From Streptosporangium brasiliense (GTDB lineage Bacteria; Actinomycetota; Actinomycetes; Streptosporangiales; Streptosporangiaceae), in assembly GCF_030811595.1 (NCBI RefSeq), contig NZ_JAUSRB010000001.1, positions 558,001-622,000 of the forward strand: a stretch of 64,000 nucleotides of DNA. The letters run 5' to 3'. Each line of letters begins with the position of its first letter. Position 1 is the first letter of the stretch. The notes below the pieces were generated by a model. The model was not told the origin of the DNA. It made no database searches and saw nothing but the letters and a program-made list of their open reading frames with translations. The position numbers and the translations under genes are program-made. Below are positions 17,162 through 26,122 of this stretch, in pieces.

Positions 17162-18676
17162 TCAGTGCGTGCCCGCGGGGATCCCGGCGGGGTGGCCGGC
17201 CAGGAGTTCGGCCGCCGCCTGGCCGCACGCGCTCGTCGCGCCGTAGGTGGTGATGTGCGTGCCGCCGGGCGTCGCGGGGCCCGGCAGGCCCATCTCCACC
17301 ACGACCGCGTCGGGCCGCCGGGACAGCAGCGCGTCGAGCCGGGCCGAGACCCAGGCGTGCCGGTGGGCGTCCCGCACCACGACCACCAGCGGGCGTCCGC
17401 CGGTCAGCGGCGGGTCCGGGTCCTCGGCGCCGAGCCGCACGGCGCTCGTCCCGGGGAGCAGCGCGGCCAGCGGGGCGGCGACGCCCCAGGGGGTGGCCCG
17501 GTCGATGGCGATGTTCGTCTCCGACACGAACTCGATCACCTGTGGCGCCGAGGTCAGCGGCAGGCCCTCGCCGTGGACCCGGAGGGCGCGCCGGGCCGCC
17601 GCGAGACCGGCCGGGGCCGGCGCCGGCCGGCCCGTCGCCCAGGCGGCCCGGCGCTGCCCGGCCGACCAGGCCGCCAGGCGGCGCACCCGGGCGGCGGCCT
17701 CGGCCAGGCGCTCCTCGGGGAGGGTGCCGTCGATCACGGCGTTCACGATGGCGTTGCGCATGAACCCGACCACGCCGGCGCCCTTGCGTTCGCCGCCCAC
17801 GCAGACGGCGTCGGCCCCGGCGGCCAGGGCGCGGACGGCCGCGCCGGTCACGCCGTACCGCTCGGCGACCGAGGGCATCTCCACGCCGTCGGTCACGATC
17901 AGGCCGTCGAAGCCGAGCTCCTCGCGCAGCAGCCCGACGAGGAGGCGGCTGCTCATCGTGGCGGGGGCGGCGGGGTCGTAGGCGGGGACGAGCAGGTGGC
18001 CGGTCATCACGGCCTGGACGCCGGCCTCGATGGCGGCCCGGTACGGCGGGAGCGTCGTGGCGGCGAGCTCCTCGGCGGAGTAGGACACGGTCGGCAGGTC
18101 GTTGTGGGAGTCCACGGCGGTGGCCCCGTGGCCGGGGAAGTGCTTGGCGCAGGCGGCCACCCCGGCCGACTGCAGGCCGGTGACCCAGGCGCGGGCGTGC
18201 CGGGCCACCAGCCAGGGGTCGGAGCCGAACGCGCGGGTGCCGACGACGGGGTTGTCCAGGTCGGAGTTGACGTCGACCACGGGGGCGTAGTTCAGGGTGA
18301 TGCCGGCCTCGGCCATGTCGTGGCCGATCCCGCGGGCGACCTCCTCGGTCAGCTCGGCGTCGTCCACCGCGCCGAGCGCGAGGTTGCCCGGCCGGGAGCT
18401 GCCGGTGAGCGCCTCCAGCCGGGTGACGTCGCCCGCCTCCTCGTCGGTGGCGATCACCACGTCCGGGTTCTCCGCCCGCAGGGCCGCGGTCAGCGCTCTG
18501 ACCTGCGCGCCGTCCACGATGTTCCGGGAGTAGAGCGCGACCCCGCCGAGCCCCTCGGCCAGGCGCCTGCGCAGCCAGTCGGGCACCTCCACCCCCACGA
18601 ACCCGGGTTGCAGGACGGTGTCGGCAAGCCCGGCCAGCTCGGGGCTCATGCCCGCCGGCCCGCCGCGAACGATCAT
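17162..18676 (-). CDS. GH3 beta-N-acetylhexosaminidase, NagZ type (copy 1)
   Basis: This 504-residue glycoside hydrolase family 3 enzyme is of the NagZ type, which cleaves terminal GlcNAc from muropeptides or chito-oligosaccharides. The NagZ loop KHFPGHGATAVDSHNDLP carries the catalytic Asp/His dyad, and VTDGVEMPS carries the nucleophile aspartate. A C-terminal domain of about 150 residues follows. I saw no signal peptide, so it is probably cytoplasmic. The ATG at 18676 has GGAGG upstream. It diverges from the synthetase operon across a ROK-type operator and is paralogous to the protein at 29293. Confidence 0.85.
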   Translation of the reverse strand: MIVRGGPAGMSPELAGLADTVLQPGFVGVEVPDWLRRRLAEGLGGVALYSRNIVDGAQVRALTAALRAENPDVVIATDEEAGDVTRLEALTGSSRPGNLALGAVDDAELTEEVARGIGHDMAEAGITLNYAPVVDVNSDLDNPVVGTRAFGSDPWLVARHARAWVTGLQSAGVAACAKHFPGHGATAVDSHNDLPTVSYSAEELAATTLPPYRAAIEAGVQAVMTGHLLVPAYDPAAPATMSSRLLVGLLREELGFDGLIVTDGVEMPSVAERYGVTGAAVRALAAGADAVCVGGERKGAGVVGFMRNAIVNAVIDGTLPEERLAEAAARVRRLAAWSAGQRRAAWATGRPAPAPAGLAAARRALRVHGEGLPLTSAPQVIEFVSETNIAIDRATPWGVAAPLAALLPGTSAVRLGAEDPDPPLTGGRPLVVVVRDAHRHAWVSARLDALLSRRPDAVVVEMGLPGPATPGGTHITTYGATSACGQAAAELLAGHPAGIPAGTH

Positions 18677-18709
18677 CAAATGCCTCCAGCTCGGTTCATC
18701 ACGAGTCGC

Positions 18710-18780
18710 TTGTTTCAGACGTACCACATGTGTACCATTCGGGTTGCGTAAATAGACAGGAAACTTTCCTAATAAATGTC
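18710..18780 (+). promoter_or_regulatory. Divergent promoter with ROK-type operator
   Basis: TTGTTT (18710-18715) and TACCAT (18733-18738), 17 bases apart, form a plausible plus-strand promoter for the synthetase operon. Just downstream, 18748-18780 contains ACAGGAAACTTTCCTAATAA, the most symmetrical of the ROK-like boxes in the window. It sits between NagZ copy 1 and the peptide operon and could control both. Confidence 0.6.
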
Positions 18781-18848
18781 TGTCCGGGGTGACCCATGCC
18801 CCCCGTCACCTGCCCGAAGAGAAGTCACCCACGAGGGAGACGGACAGG

Positions 18849-19979
18849 ATGTCGCACGCCTCTTTCGACCTGCGGGGGATCCCGCTGGTGCTCCACCTGA
18901 ACGGCCCCCTGGACGTCCCGGCGCTCCTCGGCGCGTGCGCCGCCGTCGCCGCGCGGCACCCGGTCCTCGGCCCGGTCCGGGTCGCCCGGACCGAGACGTC
19001 CGACCGGCGCTATCCGGAGGTCGCCGCCGCCGAGGTCACCCGCCCGTTCGACCTGGACCAGGGCCCGCTCGCCCGGTTCACGCTGGTCACGCTGGGACGC
19101 CGGAGCAGCCGGCTGATCTTCACGGCGCACGGCCGGGTGTTCGACGGCGGCTCCAAGGACCTCCTGCTCCACGACCTGGCCGACGCCTACTTCTCGCGGG
19201 CCGCGCTGCCCCCGCTGGCCGTGCCGTACGGCGAGCGTCCCCCGGCCGACGGCGCCGAGGCGTTCTGGGCCGAGCGCGACCACCGGCCCGCCGGGCTCGT
19301 CCTGCCCGGCCTGCGCGCCGGCACCGGCGGTGCCGGCACCGGTCCCGGCGAGATCGTCGAGATGGTGCTCGGCGGGGCGGAGTTCGCGGCCTTCGCCGCC
19401 GCCGCCACCGCCCTCGGCGCGACCAGGTTCGAACTGCTCGTGGCCGCGCTGGGCATGCTGCTGCGCCGCTACGGCGCCACCGGCTCGCCGCTCGCCCTCG
19501 ACCTCGGCACCCGGACCGACCAGACGCGGCACCACATCGGGAACTTCGTCGCGCGGGTGCCGTTCGTCCCGCATCCGGGGCCCGGCGAGGACCTCCCCGC
19601 CCACCTGCGCGCGGTCCAGGCCGAGCTGCGCGAGCTGTACCGCTTCCGGCACGCGCCACCGCCGGCGACCTCCGCCCCCGTGCTGCTCAGCTACCGCAGG
19701 AGGGCGCCCGCGCCGAGCTTCCCCGGCCTCGGGACCGGCGTGGAGTGGACGGTCTTCAACGGCGCCGCCCGCCGCGCGCTGCACGTCCAGGCCGTGGACG
19801 GCGACCTGAGCCTCACCCTCGGCCTCCGCTTCGACCCCGCGGTGATCGGCCACGACGACGTGGCCCGTGTCGCGGGATACCTGCGCGCCCTGCTGCGCGC
19901 CATCGCCGGCGAGCCGTACGCGAAGGTCGCGGACCTTCCGGCGCCGCCTCACCACGAATCCGACGAGGAGCTCCAGTGA
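18849..19979 (+). CDS. Condensation-like protein lacking the catalytic histidine
   Basis: This is a 376-residue free-standing C-domain homologue. It is clearly paralogous to the protein at 48004 (shared PFDLxxGPLARFTL, VEWTVFN and FRxxRxxP-type segments). Where the paralogue reads AHHLVFDGQSKD, this one reads AHGRVFDGGSKD, so the second, catalytic histidine of HHxxxD is glycine. It may act as a scaffold or docking partner for the coupled carrier protein rather than as a catalyst. The ATG at 18849 follows a GGGAG ribosome site; an in-frame ATG at 18789 is less likely. It is the first gene of the operon and overlaps the carrier gene by 4 bases (GTGA). Confidence 0.78.
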   Translation: MSHASFDLRGIPLVLHLNGPLDVPALLGACAAVAARHPVLGPVRVARTETSDRRYPEVAAAEVTRPFDLDQGPLARFTLVTLGRRSSRLIFTAHGRVFDGGSKDLLLHDLADAYFSRAALPPLAVPYGERPPADGAEAFWAERDHRPAGLVLPGLRAGTGGAGTGPGEIVEMVLGGAEFAAFAAAATALGATRFELLVAALGMLLRRYGATGSPLALDLGTRTDQTRHHIGNFVARVPFVPHPGPGEDLPAHLRAVQAELRELYRFRHAPPPATSAPVLLSYRRRAPAPSFPGLGTGVEWTVFNGAARRALHVQAVDGDLSLTLGLRFDPAVIGHDDVARVAGYLRALLRAIAGEPYAKVADLPAPPHHESDEELQ

Positions 19980-20266
19980 CCGACCTGTCCCCCCCGGCCC
20001 CGGACCCCGTGCTCGACAGCCCGGAGCGGGAGGACCCCGTGATCACCCAGGTGCGCGAGATCTGGCAGGAGATCCTCCGGCTCGACGACATCGGCCTGGA
20101 GGAGGACCTCTACGACCTCGGCGGCCACTCGCTGACCATCACCCAGATCATCGCCAGGACCCGGCGCAGGCTGGGCGTGGAGGTCTCCCTCGACGTCTTC
20201 TTCGACAACCCCACCATCGCCGGCCTGGCCGAGGAGGTCACGCGGCTGCGAGGAGGGCTCGCGTGA
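19976..20266 (+). CDS. Free-standing peptidyl carrier protein
   Basis: This is a 96-residue carrier protein. The phosphopantetheine serine lies in YDLGGHSLTITQI, with flanking helices EIWQEILRL and FFDNPTIAGLAEEV. It is almost the same as the carrier at 49347 (shared DLGGHSLTITQIIAR and EVSLDxFFDNPTIAG). The GTG start overlaps the upstream stop, and its own stop overlaps the synthetase start, so the three genes are translationally coupled. It probably holds an acyl or aminoacyl unit delivered to the next synthetase. Confidence 0.9.
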   Translation: MTDLSPPAPDPVLDSPEREDPVITQVREIWQEILRLDDIGLEEDLYDLGGHSLTITQIIARTRRRLGVEVSLDVFFDNPTIAGLAEEVTRLRGGLA

Positions 20267-23200
20267 GCGCGCTCTCCTACGCCCAGGAGCGGCTGTGGTT
20301 CCTGGACCGGCTCACCCCCGGGGACGGGACCTACAACATGGTCGTCTGCGAGCGGCTCATCGGGCCGCTCGACCCCGGCGCGCTGGCCCGGGCGCTGAGC
20401 GAGATCGTCGCCAGGCACGAGTCGCTGCGGACCGTCTTCCCCGAGGCCGGCGGCGCCCCCGCCGCGGTGGTCCTGGACCCGGCCCCGGTGGAGATCGAAC
20501 GGCTCGACCTGACCGGCGGGGACGGGGGCCACCCCTCCGGGACGGCCGGGGAGCGGCTGCGGGAGCTGCTCGCCGAGCGGAGCAACCGGCCCTTCGACCT
20601 GGCCGAGGGGCCCCTGTTCCGGGCCGCCCTGCTGCGCACCGGACCCGGTGAGCACGTCTTCCTGCTGGTCGTGCACCACATCGCCGGGGACGCCTGGTCG
20701 ATCGAGCAGGTGCTGTTCGCCGAGCTGGCCGCGCTGTACGCGGCCTTCACCGCCGGGCTGCCGTCGCCGCTGCCGCCCCCCGCCCTGCAGTACCGCGACT
20801 ACGCGCGCCTGCAGCGCGAGCGGCCGGCCGAGCTCGACGGCCTGCTCCGGGAGCTCGACGGGGTGCCGGTGCTGGAGCTGCCCGCCGACCGGCCGCGCCC
20901 CGCCGTGCGGACCACCGGCGGGGACCTGTCCGTCCACCGGATCCCGGTGGAGCTGTGGCAGGAGGTCACCGCGCTGGCCAGGGCCGAGCGGTGCACGCCG
21001 TTCATGACCGTCCTGGCCGCCTACCAGGTGCTGCTGTCCCGCTACACCGGGCAGGAGGACTTCTGCGTCGGCACCCCCGTCGCGGGCCGTGACCACGAGG
21101 AGTACGAGTCGGTCTTCGGCATCTTCATCAACACCCTCGCCCTGCGCGCGGACCTGGCCGGCGACCCCACCTTCCGCGAGACGCTCAAGCGGGTGCGGCG
21201 GCGCGCCTTCACCATGTACGGCCACGCCGCGGTGCCGTTCGAGCGGGTGGTGGGCGAGCTGCGGCTCGACCGGGACCCGGCCAGGACGCCGCTGTTCCAG
21301 ACGATGCTCATGCTGGGCAACCCCGACGGCGGGACACTCACCCTCGACGGCCTGCGCACCGAGCCGGTGCTGTCGGGCCTGACCGGCGCCAAGTTCGACC
21401 TCGCCCTGGACGTGGTCGTCTACCCCACCCACGTCCAGCTCATGTTCACCTACAGCACCGACCTGTTCGACCGGTCCACGGTGGAGCGGATGGCCGCCCA
21501 CTTCGAGACGTTGCTGCGGTCGATCGTCGCCGATCCGGGCCGTCGCCTGTCGGAGCTAGAGATCCTGCCCGCCGGCGAGCTCGCCGCCGTCCTCGGCGAG
21601 CCCCCCGAGGAGCTCGCCTGGGAGACCGGGGCGCTGCTGCTCGACCACCTGATCGCCCGGCAGGCCGCCCGGACCCCCCACGCCCCCGCCGTCATCGTCC
21701 CCGGCACGGCCGGCGCCTCCGCGACCTCCGATGCCCCTGCCCGCCCCGCCGCCCCCGGCACGGCCGGCGGTCCCGGCGGCACGGTCCTCACCTACGGCGG
21801 ACTCGACCGGGCCGCCACCGCCGTCGCCGACCGGCTCCGCCTGCTGCTGGCCCGGACGGCGCCGTCCGGGCCGGCCGGCCAGGGCGCGCGGGTCGCGCTG
21901 GCGCTGACCGCCGGGCCCGAGGCCGTCGTGGCGCTGCTGGGAATCCTGAAGGCGGGCGCCGCCTACGTGCCGCTGGACCCGGCGCAGCCCGCCGAGCGGC
22001 TGGCCTACCTGCTGGCGGACTCCGGCGCGGCGGTGGTGATCGCGGAGGAGGCCGGGTTCGCCGGGTTCACCGGGCCGATCGTGACCCGGGCCGACCTCGC
22101 CTTCTGGACGACGGAGCGGGCGGCGGTCCCGGAGCCGGCCGTCAGGCATCCCGACCAGGCCGCCTACGTGATCTACACCTCCGGATCCACCGGACGGCCC
22201 AAAGGCGTGGTCGTCGGCCATCGCACGCTCTCCCACCTGGCCAGGTCGTTCCGGGACCTGCACGGGTTCGGGCCGGGGGAGCGGGTCCTCATGGTCCCGC
22301 CGCTCAGCTTCGACGCCTCGGCGGGAGACGTCTTCCCCGCGCTGATCAGCGGCGCGGCGCTGGTGCTGCACCCGGACCCCGCCTCGCTCACCGGCCCCGC
22401 GCTCGTCGACCTGTGCGCCGAGCACTCGATCACCATGGTCGACACCGCCTCGGCGCTGTGGCAGCAGTGGGTCGAGCACCTGGAGGAGGCCGGTGACGGC
22501 GGGGCGCGGGCCGGCGGCGCGGGGTTCCCGCTCACCACGATGATGGTCGGCGGCGAGGGCGTCCCGCTGGAGCGCCTGCGGGCCTGGGCCGGGCTGACCG
22601 GCGGCCGGGTCGCCTTCCACAACCACTACGGCCCCACCGAGGCGACCGTCTGCGCCACCGCCTACCGGACGGTCGACGGGTCGGAGCTGGGCGCGGCCAC
22701 GCACCTGCCGATCGGGACCGCGCTGCCGCACACCCGCGTCTACGTGCTCGACCGGCACGGCAACCCGGCCCCGATCGGCGTGCCGGGCGAGGTGCACATC
22801 GGCGGCGAGTGCCTGGCCCACGGCTATCTCGGCCGCCCGGGCCTGACCGCCGGACGCTTCCTGCCCGACCCCTTCTCGCCCCGTCCGGGGGCCAGGATGT
22901 ACGCCACCGGCGACCTGGCCAGGGTCCGGTCCGGCGGGAACCTGGAGTTCCTCGGCCGGACCGACCGGCAGGTGAAGGTCAACGGCAACCGGATCGAGCC
23001 GGGCGAGGTCGAGGCGGCCTGCCTGGCCCATCCCGGCGTCCGCGAGGCCGTGGTCGTCGCCGGGGCCCGGCGGCTGGTCGCCTACCTGGTGGGCGAGCCG
23101 CTCACCACGGCGGCCCTGCGGGCCTTCCTCGCCGACCGGCTCCCCGGCTACATGATCCCCGGCGCCGTCGTCATGCTCGCGGCCCTGCCCCTCACCTCGC

Positions 23201-24648
23201 ACGGGAAGATCGACTTCCGGGCCCTGCCGGAGCCGGACCGGGACGGCGACGCCCCGCCGTACGAGCCGCCGAGAGAGGGCACCGAGCGGGCGCTCGCGGC
23301 GGTCTGGGCCGAGGTGCTCAAGGTCGAGCCGGGCCGCCGGGACAACTTCTTCGACCTGGGCGGCCACTCGCTGCTGGCGCCGCGGATCGTCTCCGGGATC
23401 GCCGCCGGGCTGGGGGTCACGGTCCCGATGACCGCGCTGTTCGCCACCGCGGACCTGGCCGAGCTGGCGGCCGTCGTGGACGGCCGGCCGGACGAGGCGG
23501 TGGACCTGCGCGCCGAGGCGGTCCTGCCCGGCGACATCGCCCGCACCGGGGCACCGGTCCCGGACGGGCCACCGGAACGGGTGCTGCTCACCGGCGCCTC
23601 CGGGTTCCTCGGCGCCTACCTCCTGGCCGGTCTGCTGCGCGCCACCGAGGCCGAGATCCACTGCCTGGTCAGGGGCGACGACCCGGTCGGGCGGCTGCGC
23701 GGCAACCTTGAGCGCCACGGCCTCTGGGAGGACCGGTTCGCCGGCCGGATCGTCCCGGAGCGCGGCGACCTCGGCGCCCCCGGGCTCGGCCTGCCGCCCG
23801 GACGCTCCGCCGAGCTGGCCGACTCGGCCGACCTCATCGTGCACAACGGCGCCCTGGTCAACTTCGCCCTGCCCTACCGGCGGCTGCGGGCGGCCAACGT
23901 GGACGGCGTCCTGGAGATCCTGCGCCTGGCGGCGCGCGGCCGGATCACCACCCCGGTCCACCTGGTCTCGACGCTCGGCGTCCACCTGACCCCGGGCGAG
24001 CGCACGGTCAGGGAAGGCGACCCGCTGCCCGACCCGGACCTGCTCCACCTCGGCTACGACCAGAGCAAATGGGTGGCCGACCGGCTGGCCGGCGCCGCCC
24101 GGCGGACCGGGCTCCCGATCGCGATCCACCGGCCCGCCCGCGTCTCCGCCGACAGCCGCACCGGCCGGTCCGCGCCCGGCGACTTCCTCGGCAGGCTCTT
24201 CGCCACCTGCGCGCTCCTGGGCTCGGTGCCCGACGGGGAACGGCTCGACATGGCACCGGTCGACCACGTCGCCGCGGCGATCGTGCACCTGGCCCGGAGC
24301 CGCGCCACCGGGGACTTCCACTACTACAATCCGCGCGTCCTGAACTCGGCGGAGCTGGCCGAGGGCCTGCGCGAGCGGGGCTTCCCGGTGCGGCTCGTGC
24401 CCGGCGGGCGGTGGCGTCGGCTGGTCCGCGACCGGCTGGCGGTCGGGGACGACCTGCCGATCGCCCTCTACCCGGCGTTCGTCGCCGACCACGAGGGGCC
24501 CGGCGGGCCGTCCTTCGACTGCTCGGCCACCGAGGAGACGCTCGCCGGGGCGGGGCTGGTCTGCCCGCCCGCCGACGGAGCCCTGCTCGGCCGGTATCTC
24601 GACCACTACATCGGCGCCGGAGTCCTCGCGGGGGCCCGCCGTGCGTGA
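20263..24648 (+). CDS. Nonribosomal peptide synthetase, C-A-PCP-thioester reductase
   Basis: This is a 1461-residue single module. The condensation domain (1 to about 440) has an intact active site HHIAGDA at H138. The adenylation domain (about 455-960) has YTSGSTGRPKG and GYLGRPGLTAGRF. The PCP has its serine near 1036 (DLGGHSLLAPR). An NAD(P)-dependent reductase (about 1100-1461: VLLTGASGFLGAYLL, with the YxxxK-type GYDQSKWVAD) releases the chain as an aldehyde or alcohol. Hand alignment to GrsA gives a pocket D-A-G-D-M-G-H-V-C-K, which I cannot assign. The GTG start overlaps the carrier stop. The reductase suggests this is the last module of a chain. Confidence 0.92.
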   Translation: MSALSYAQERLWFLDRLTPGDGTYNMVVCERLIGPLDPGALARALSEIVARHESLRTVFPEAGGAPAAVVLDPAPVEIERLDLTGGDGGHPSGTAGERLRELLAERSNRPFDLAEGPLFRAALLRTGPGEHVFLLVVHHIAGDAWSIEQVLFAELAALYAAFTAGLPSPLPPPALQYRDYARLQRERPAELDGLLRELDGVPVLELPADRPRPAVRTTGGDLSVHRIPVELWQEVTALARAERCTPFMTVLAAYQVLLSRYTGQEDFCVGTPVAGRDHEEYESVFGIFINTLALRADLAGDPTFRETLKRVRRRAFTMYGHAAVPFERVVGELRLDRDPARTPLFQTMLMLGNPDGGTLTLDGLRTEPVLSGLTGAKFDLALDVVVYPTHVQLMFTYSTDLFDRSTVERMAAHFETLLRSIVADPGRRLSELEILPAGELAAVLGEPPEELAWETGALLLDHLIARQAARTPHAPAVIVPGTAGASATSDAPARPAAPGTAGGPGGTVLTYGGLDRAATAVADRLRLLLARTAPSGPAGQGARVALALTAGPEAVVALLGILKAGAAYVPLDPAQPAERLAYLLADSGAAVVIAEEAGFAGFTGPIVTRADLAFWTTERAAVPEPAVRHPDQAAYVIYTSGSTGRPKGVVVGHRTLSHLARSFRDLHGFGPGERVLMVPPLSFDASAGDVFPALISGAALVLHPDPASLTGPALVDLCAEHSITMVDTASALWQQWVEHLEEAGDGGARAGGAGFPLTTMMVGGEGVPLERLRAWAGLTGGRVAFHNHYGPTEATVCATAYRTVDGSELGAATHLPIGTALPHTRVYVLDRHGNPAPIGVPGEVHIGGECLAHGYLGRPGLTAGRFLPDPFSPRPGARMYATGDLARVRSGGNLEFLGRTDRQVKVNGNRIEPGEVEAACLAHPGVREAVVVAGARRLVAYLVGEPLTTAALRAFLADRLPGYMIPGAVVMLAALPLTSHGKIDFRALPEPDRDGDAPPYEPPREGTERALAAVWAEVLKVEPGRRDNFFDLGGHSLLAPRIVSGIAAGLGVTVPMTALFATADLAELAAVVDGRPDEAVDLRAEAVLPGDIARTGAPVPDGPPERVLLTGASGFLGAYLLAGLLRATEAEIHCLVRGDDPVGRLRGNLERHGLWEDRFAGRIVPERGDLGAPGLGLPPGRSAELADSADLIVHNGALVNFALPYRRLRAANVDGVLEILRLAARGRITTPVHLVSTLGVHLTPGERTVREGDPLPDPDLLHLGYDQSKWVADRLAGAARRTGLPIAIHRPARVSADSRTGRSAPGDFLGRLFATCALLGSVPDGERLDMAPVDHVAAAIVHLARSRATGDFHYYNPRVLNSAELAEGLRERGFPVRLVPGGRWRRLVRDRLAVGDDLPIALYPAFVADHEGPGGPSFDCSATEETLAGAGLVCPPADGALLGRYLDHYIGAGVLAGARRA

Positions 24649-26122
24649 CGGTATCCGCCGGTTCGTGGTGATCTGGGCGGCGCAGCTCCTGTCCATCATC
24701 GGGTCGAGCCTGACCGGGTTCGTGCTGGGCGTCTGGGTCTACCAGAAGAACGGCTCGGCCACCGAGTTCGTGCTGATCATGCTCTGCGCGGTCCTGCCCG
24801 AGGTGCTGCTGTCGCCGGTGGCCGGGGCGGCGGCCGACCGGTGGGACCGCCGGCGGCTGCTGATGGCGGCCGACGCCGGGGCCGCCGCGGTGACCGGGGT
24901 GCTGGCGGTGCTGCTGGCCTCCGGCGCGCTGGAGGTCTGGCACGTCTACGCGATCACGGTGGCCGGTTCGGTCTTCGGCACCTTCCACATGGCCGCCTAC
25001 CACTCGATGATGCCGCTGATCATGCCGCAGCGGCACCTCGGCCGGGCCAACGGCCTGATGCAGGTGGCCGACTCGGTCAAGATCGCCGCCCCGCTGCTGG
25101 CGGGGACGCTGCTGGTGACGGTCGGGGTCACCGGCGTGGTCGTGGTCGACCTGGCGACGTTCCTGGTCACCCGGGTGGTCATGTTCGCCGTACGGCTGCC
25201 GCCGGAGGTCACCCGGCCGGGCGCCGCGACCCCGCCCGAGCCGCTCCGCCGGGACCTGCTCCACGGCTGGCGGCACCTGCGGGCCAGGCCCGGACTGTTC
25301 CAGCTCGTCATGGTGCTGGCGGCCTACAACCTGTTCTTCGGGATGTCCGGGGTGCTGGTCCAGCCGCTGATCCTGTCGTTCGGGTCGCCGGCGGTGCTGG
25401 GCGCGCTGATGTTCGCCGGTGGCGCGGGCGTCTTCGCCGGGGGTCTCGTGCTGAGCGCCTGGGGCGGACCCCGGCGCCGGATGCGCGGCATCGCGGTGTC
25501 GGTGGCCCTCGGCGGGGTGCTGCTGACCCTGCACAGCCTCGCCCCGTCGCCGTGGCTGATCGCGGTGGTGGCGCCGGCGTTCCTGTTCACGCTCCCGTTC
25601 GTGCAGGGCGTCGGGATGACCGTGCTGCAGCTCAAGACGGACCCGGCGGCGCTGGGCCGCGTCCTCAGCACGGTCCGCACGCTCACCCAGGCCGCCACCG
25701 TCCTGACCTACCTGGCCGCCGGCCCCCTCGCCGACCACGTCCTCGAACCGATGATGGCCCCCGACGGGGCGCTCGCCGGCACCCTCGGCAGCGTGATAGG
25801 CGCCGGCACCGGCCGGGGTCTGGCGGCCGTCTTCCTCCTCACCGGGCTGGGCCTGCTCCTGCTCGCCCCGCTCGCCTACCTCCGGCCCCGTTTCCGCAAC
25901 GTGGAGTCCGAGCTCCCCGACGCCGAGGACGTGCACCCGCCGGAGCCCGTCCCCGCCAAGACCGATCCCGCACGTTCACCGCCGGACGACGACGCCGCCA
26001 CCGCCCGCCCCCCGGGGCGGGAGGAGGGCGCGGGTCCGGAGGCCGAGACCGAGCACCCCGACGTCGCGCAAGGCGTTCACATCGCGCAAGGAGACAGCGA
26101 TGCCGTTGTATCTCGACCCTGA
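24641..26122 (+). CDS. MFS exporter (EntS/MFS_3-like)
   Basis: This 493-residue membrane transporter has about 12 helices and the MFS loop DRWDRRRLL between helices 2 and 3, followed by a hydrophilic tail of about 65 residues. It resembles the enterobactin-exporter branch that exports siderophores and peptides. It is paralogous to the C-terminal part of the synthetase at 52770 (shared SIxGSSLT, DRxDRRxxM, LEVWHxY and LGHANG/LGRANG segments). The GTG start overlaps the synthetase stop by 8 bases, so it probably exports the peptide or an intermediate. Confidence 0.85.
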   Translation: MRDGIRRFVVIWAAQLLSIIGSSLTGFVLGVWVYQKNGSATEFVLIMLCAVLPEVLLSPVAGAAADRWDRRRLLMAADAGAAAVTGVLAVLLASGALEVWHVYAITVAGSVFGTFHMAAYHSMMPLIMPQRHLGRANGLMQVADSVKIAAPLLAGTLLVTVGVTGVVVVDLATFLVTRVVMFAVRLPPEVTRPGAATPPEPLRRDLLHGWRHLRARPGLFQLVMVLAAYNLFFGMSGVLVQPLILSFGSPAVLGALMFAGGAGVFAGGLVLSAWGGPRRRMRGIAVSVALGGVLLTLHSLAPSPWLIAVVAPAFLFTLPFVQGVGMTVLQLKTDPAALGRVLSTVRTLTQAATVLTYLAAGPLADHVLEPMMAPDGALAGTLGSVIGAGTGRGLAAVFLLTGLGLLLLAPLAYLRPRFRNVESELPDAEDVHPPEPVPAKTDPARSPPDDDAATARPPGREEGAGPEAETEHPDVAQGVHIAQGDSDAVVSRP

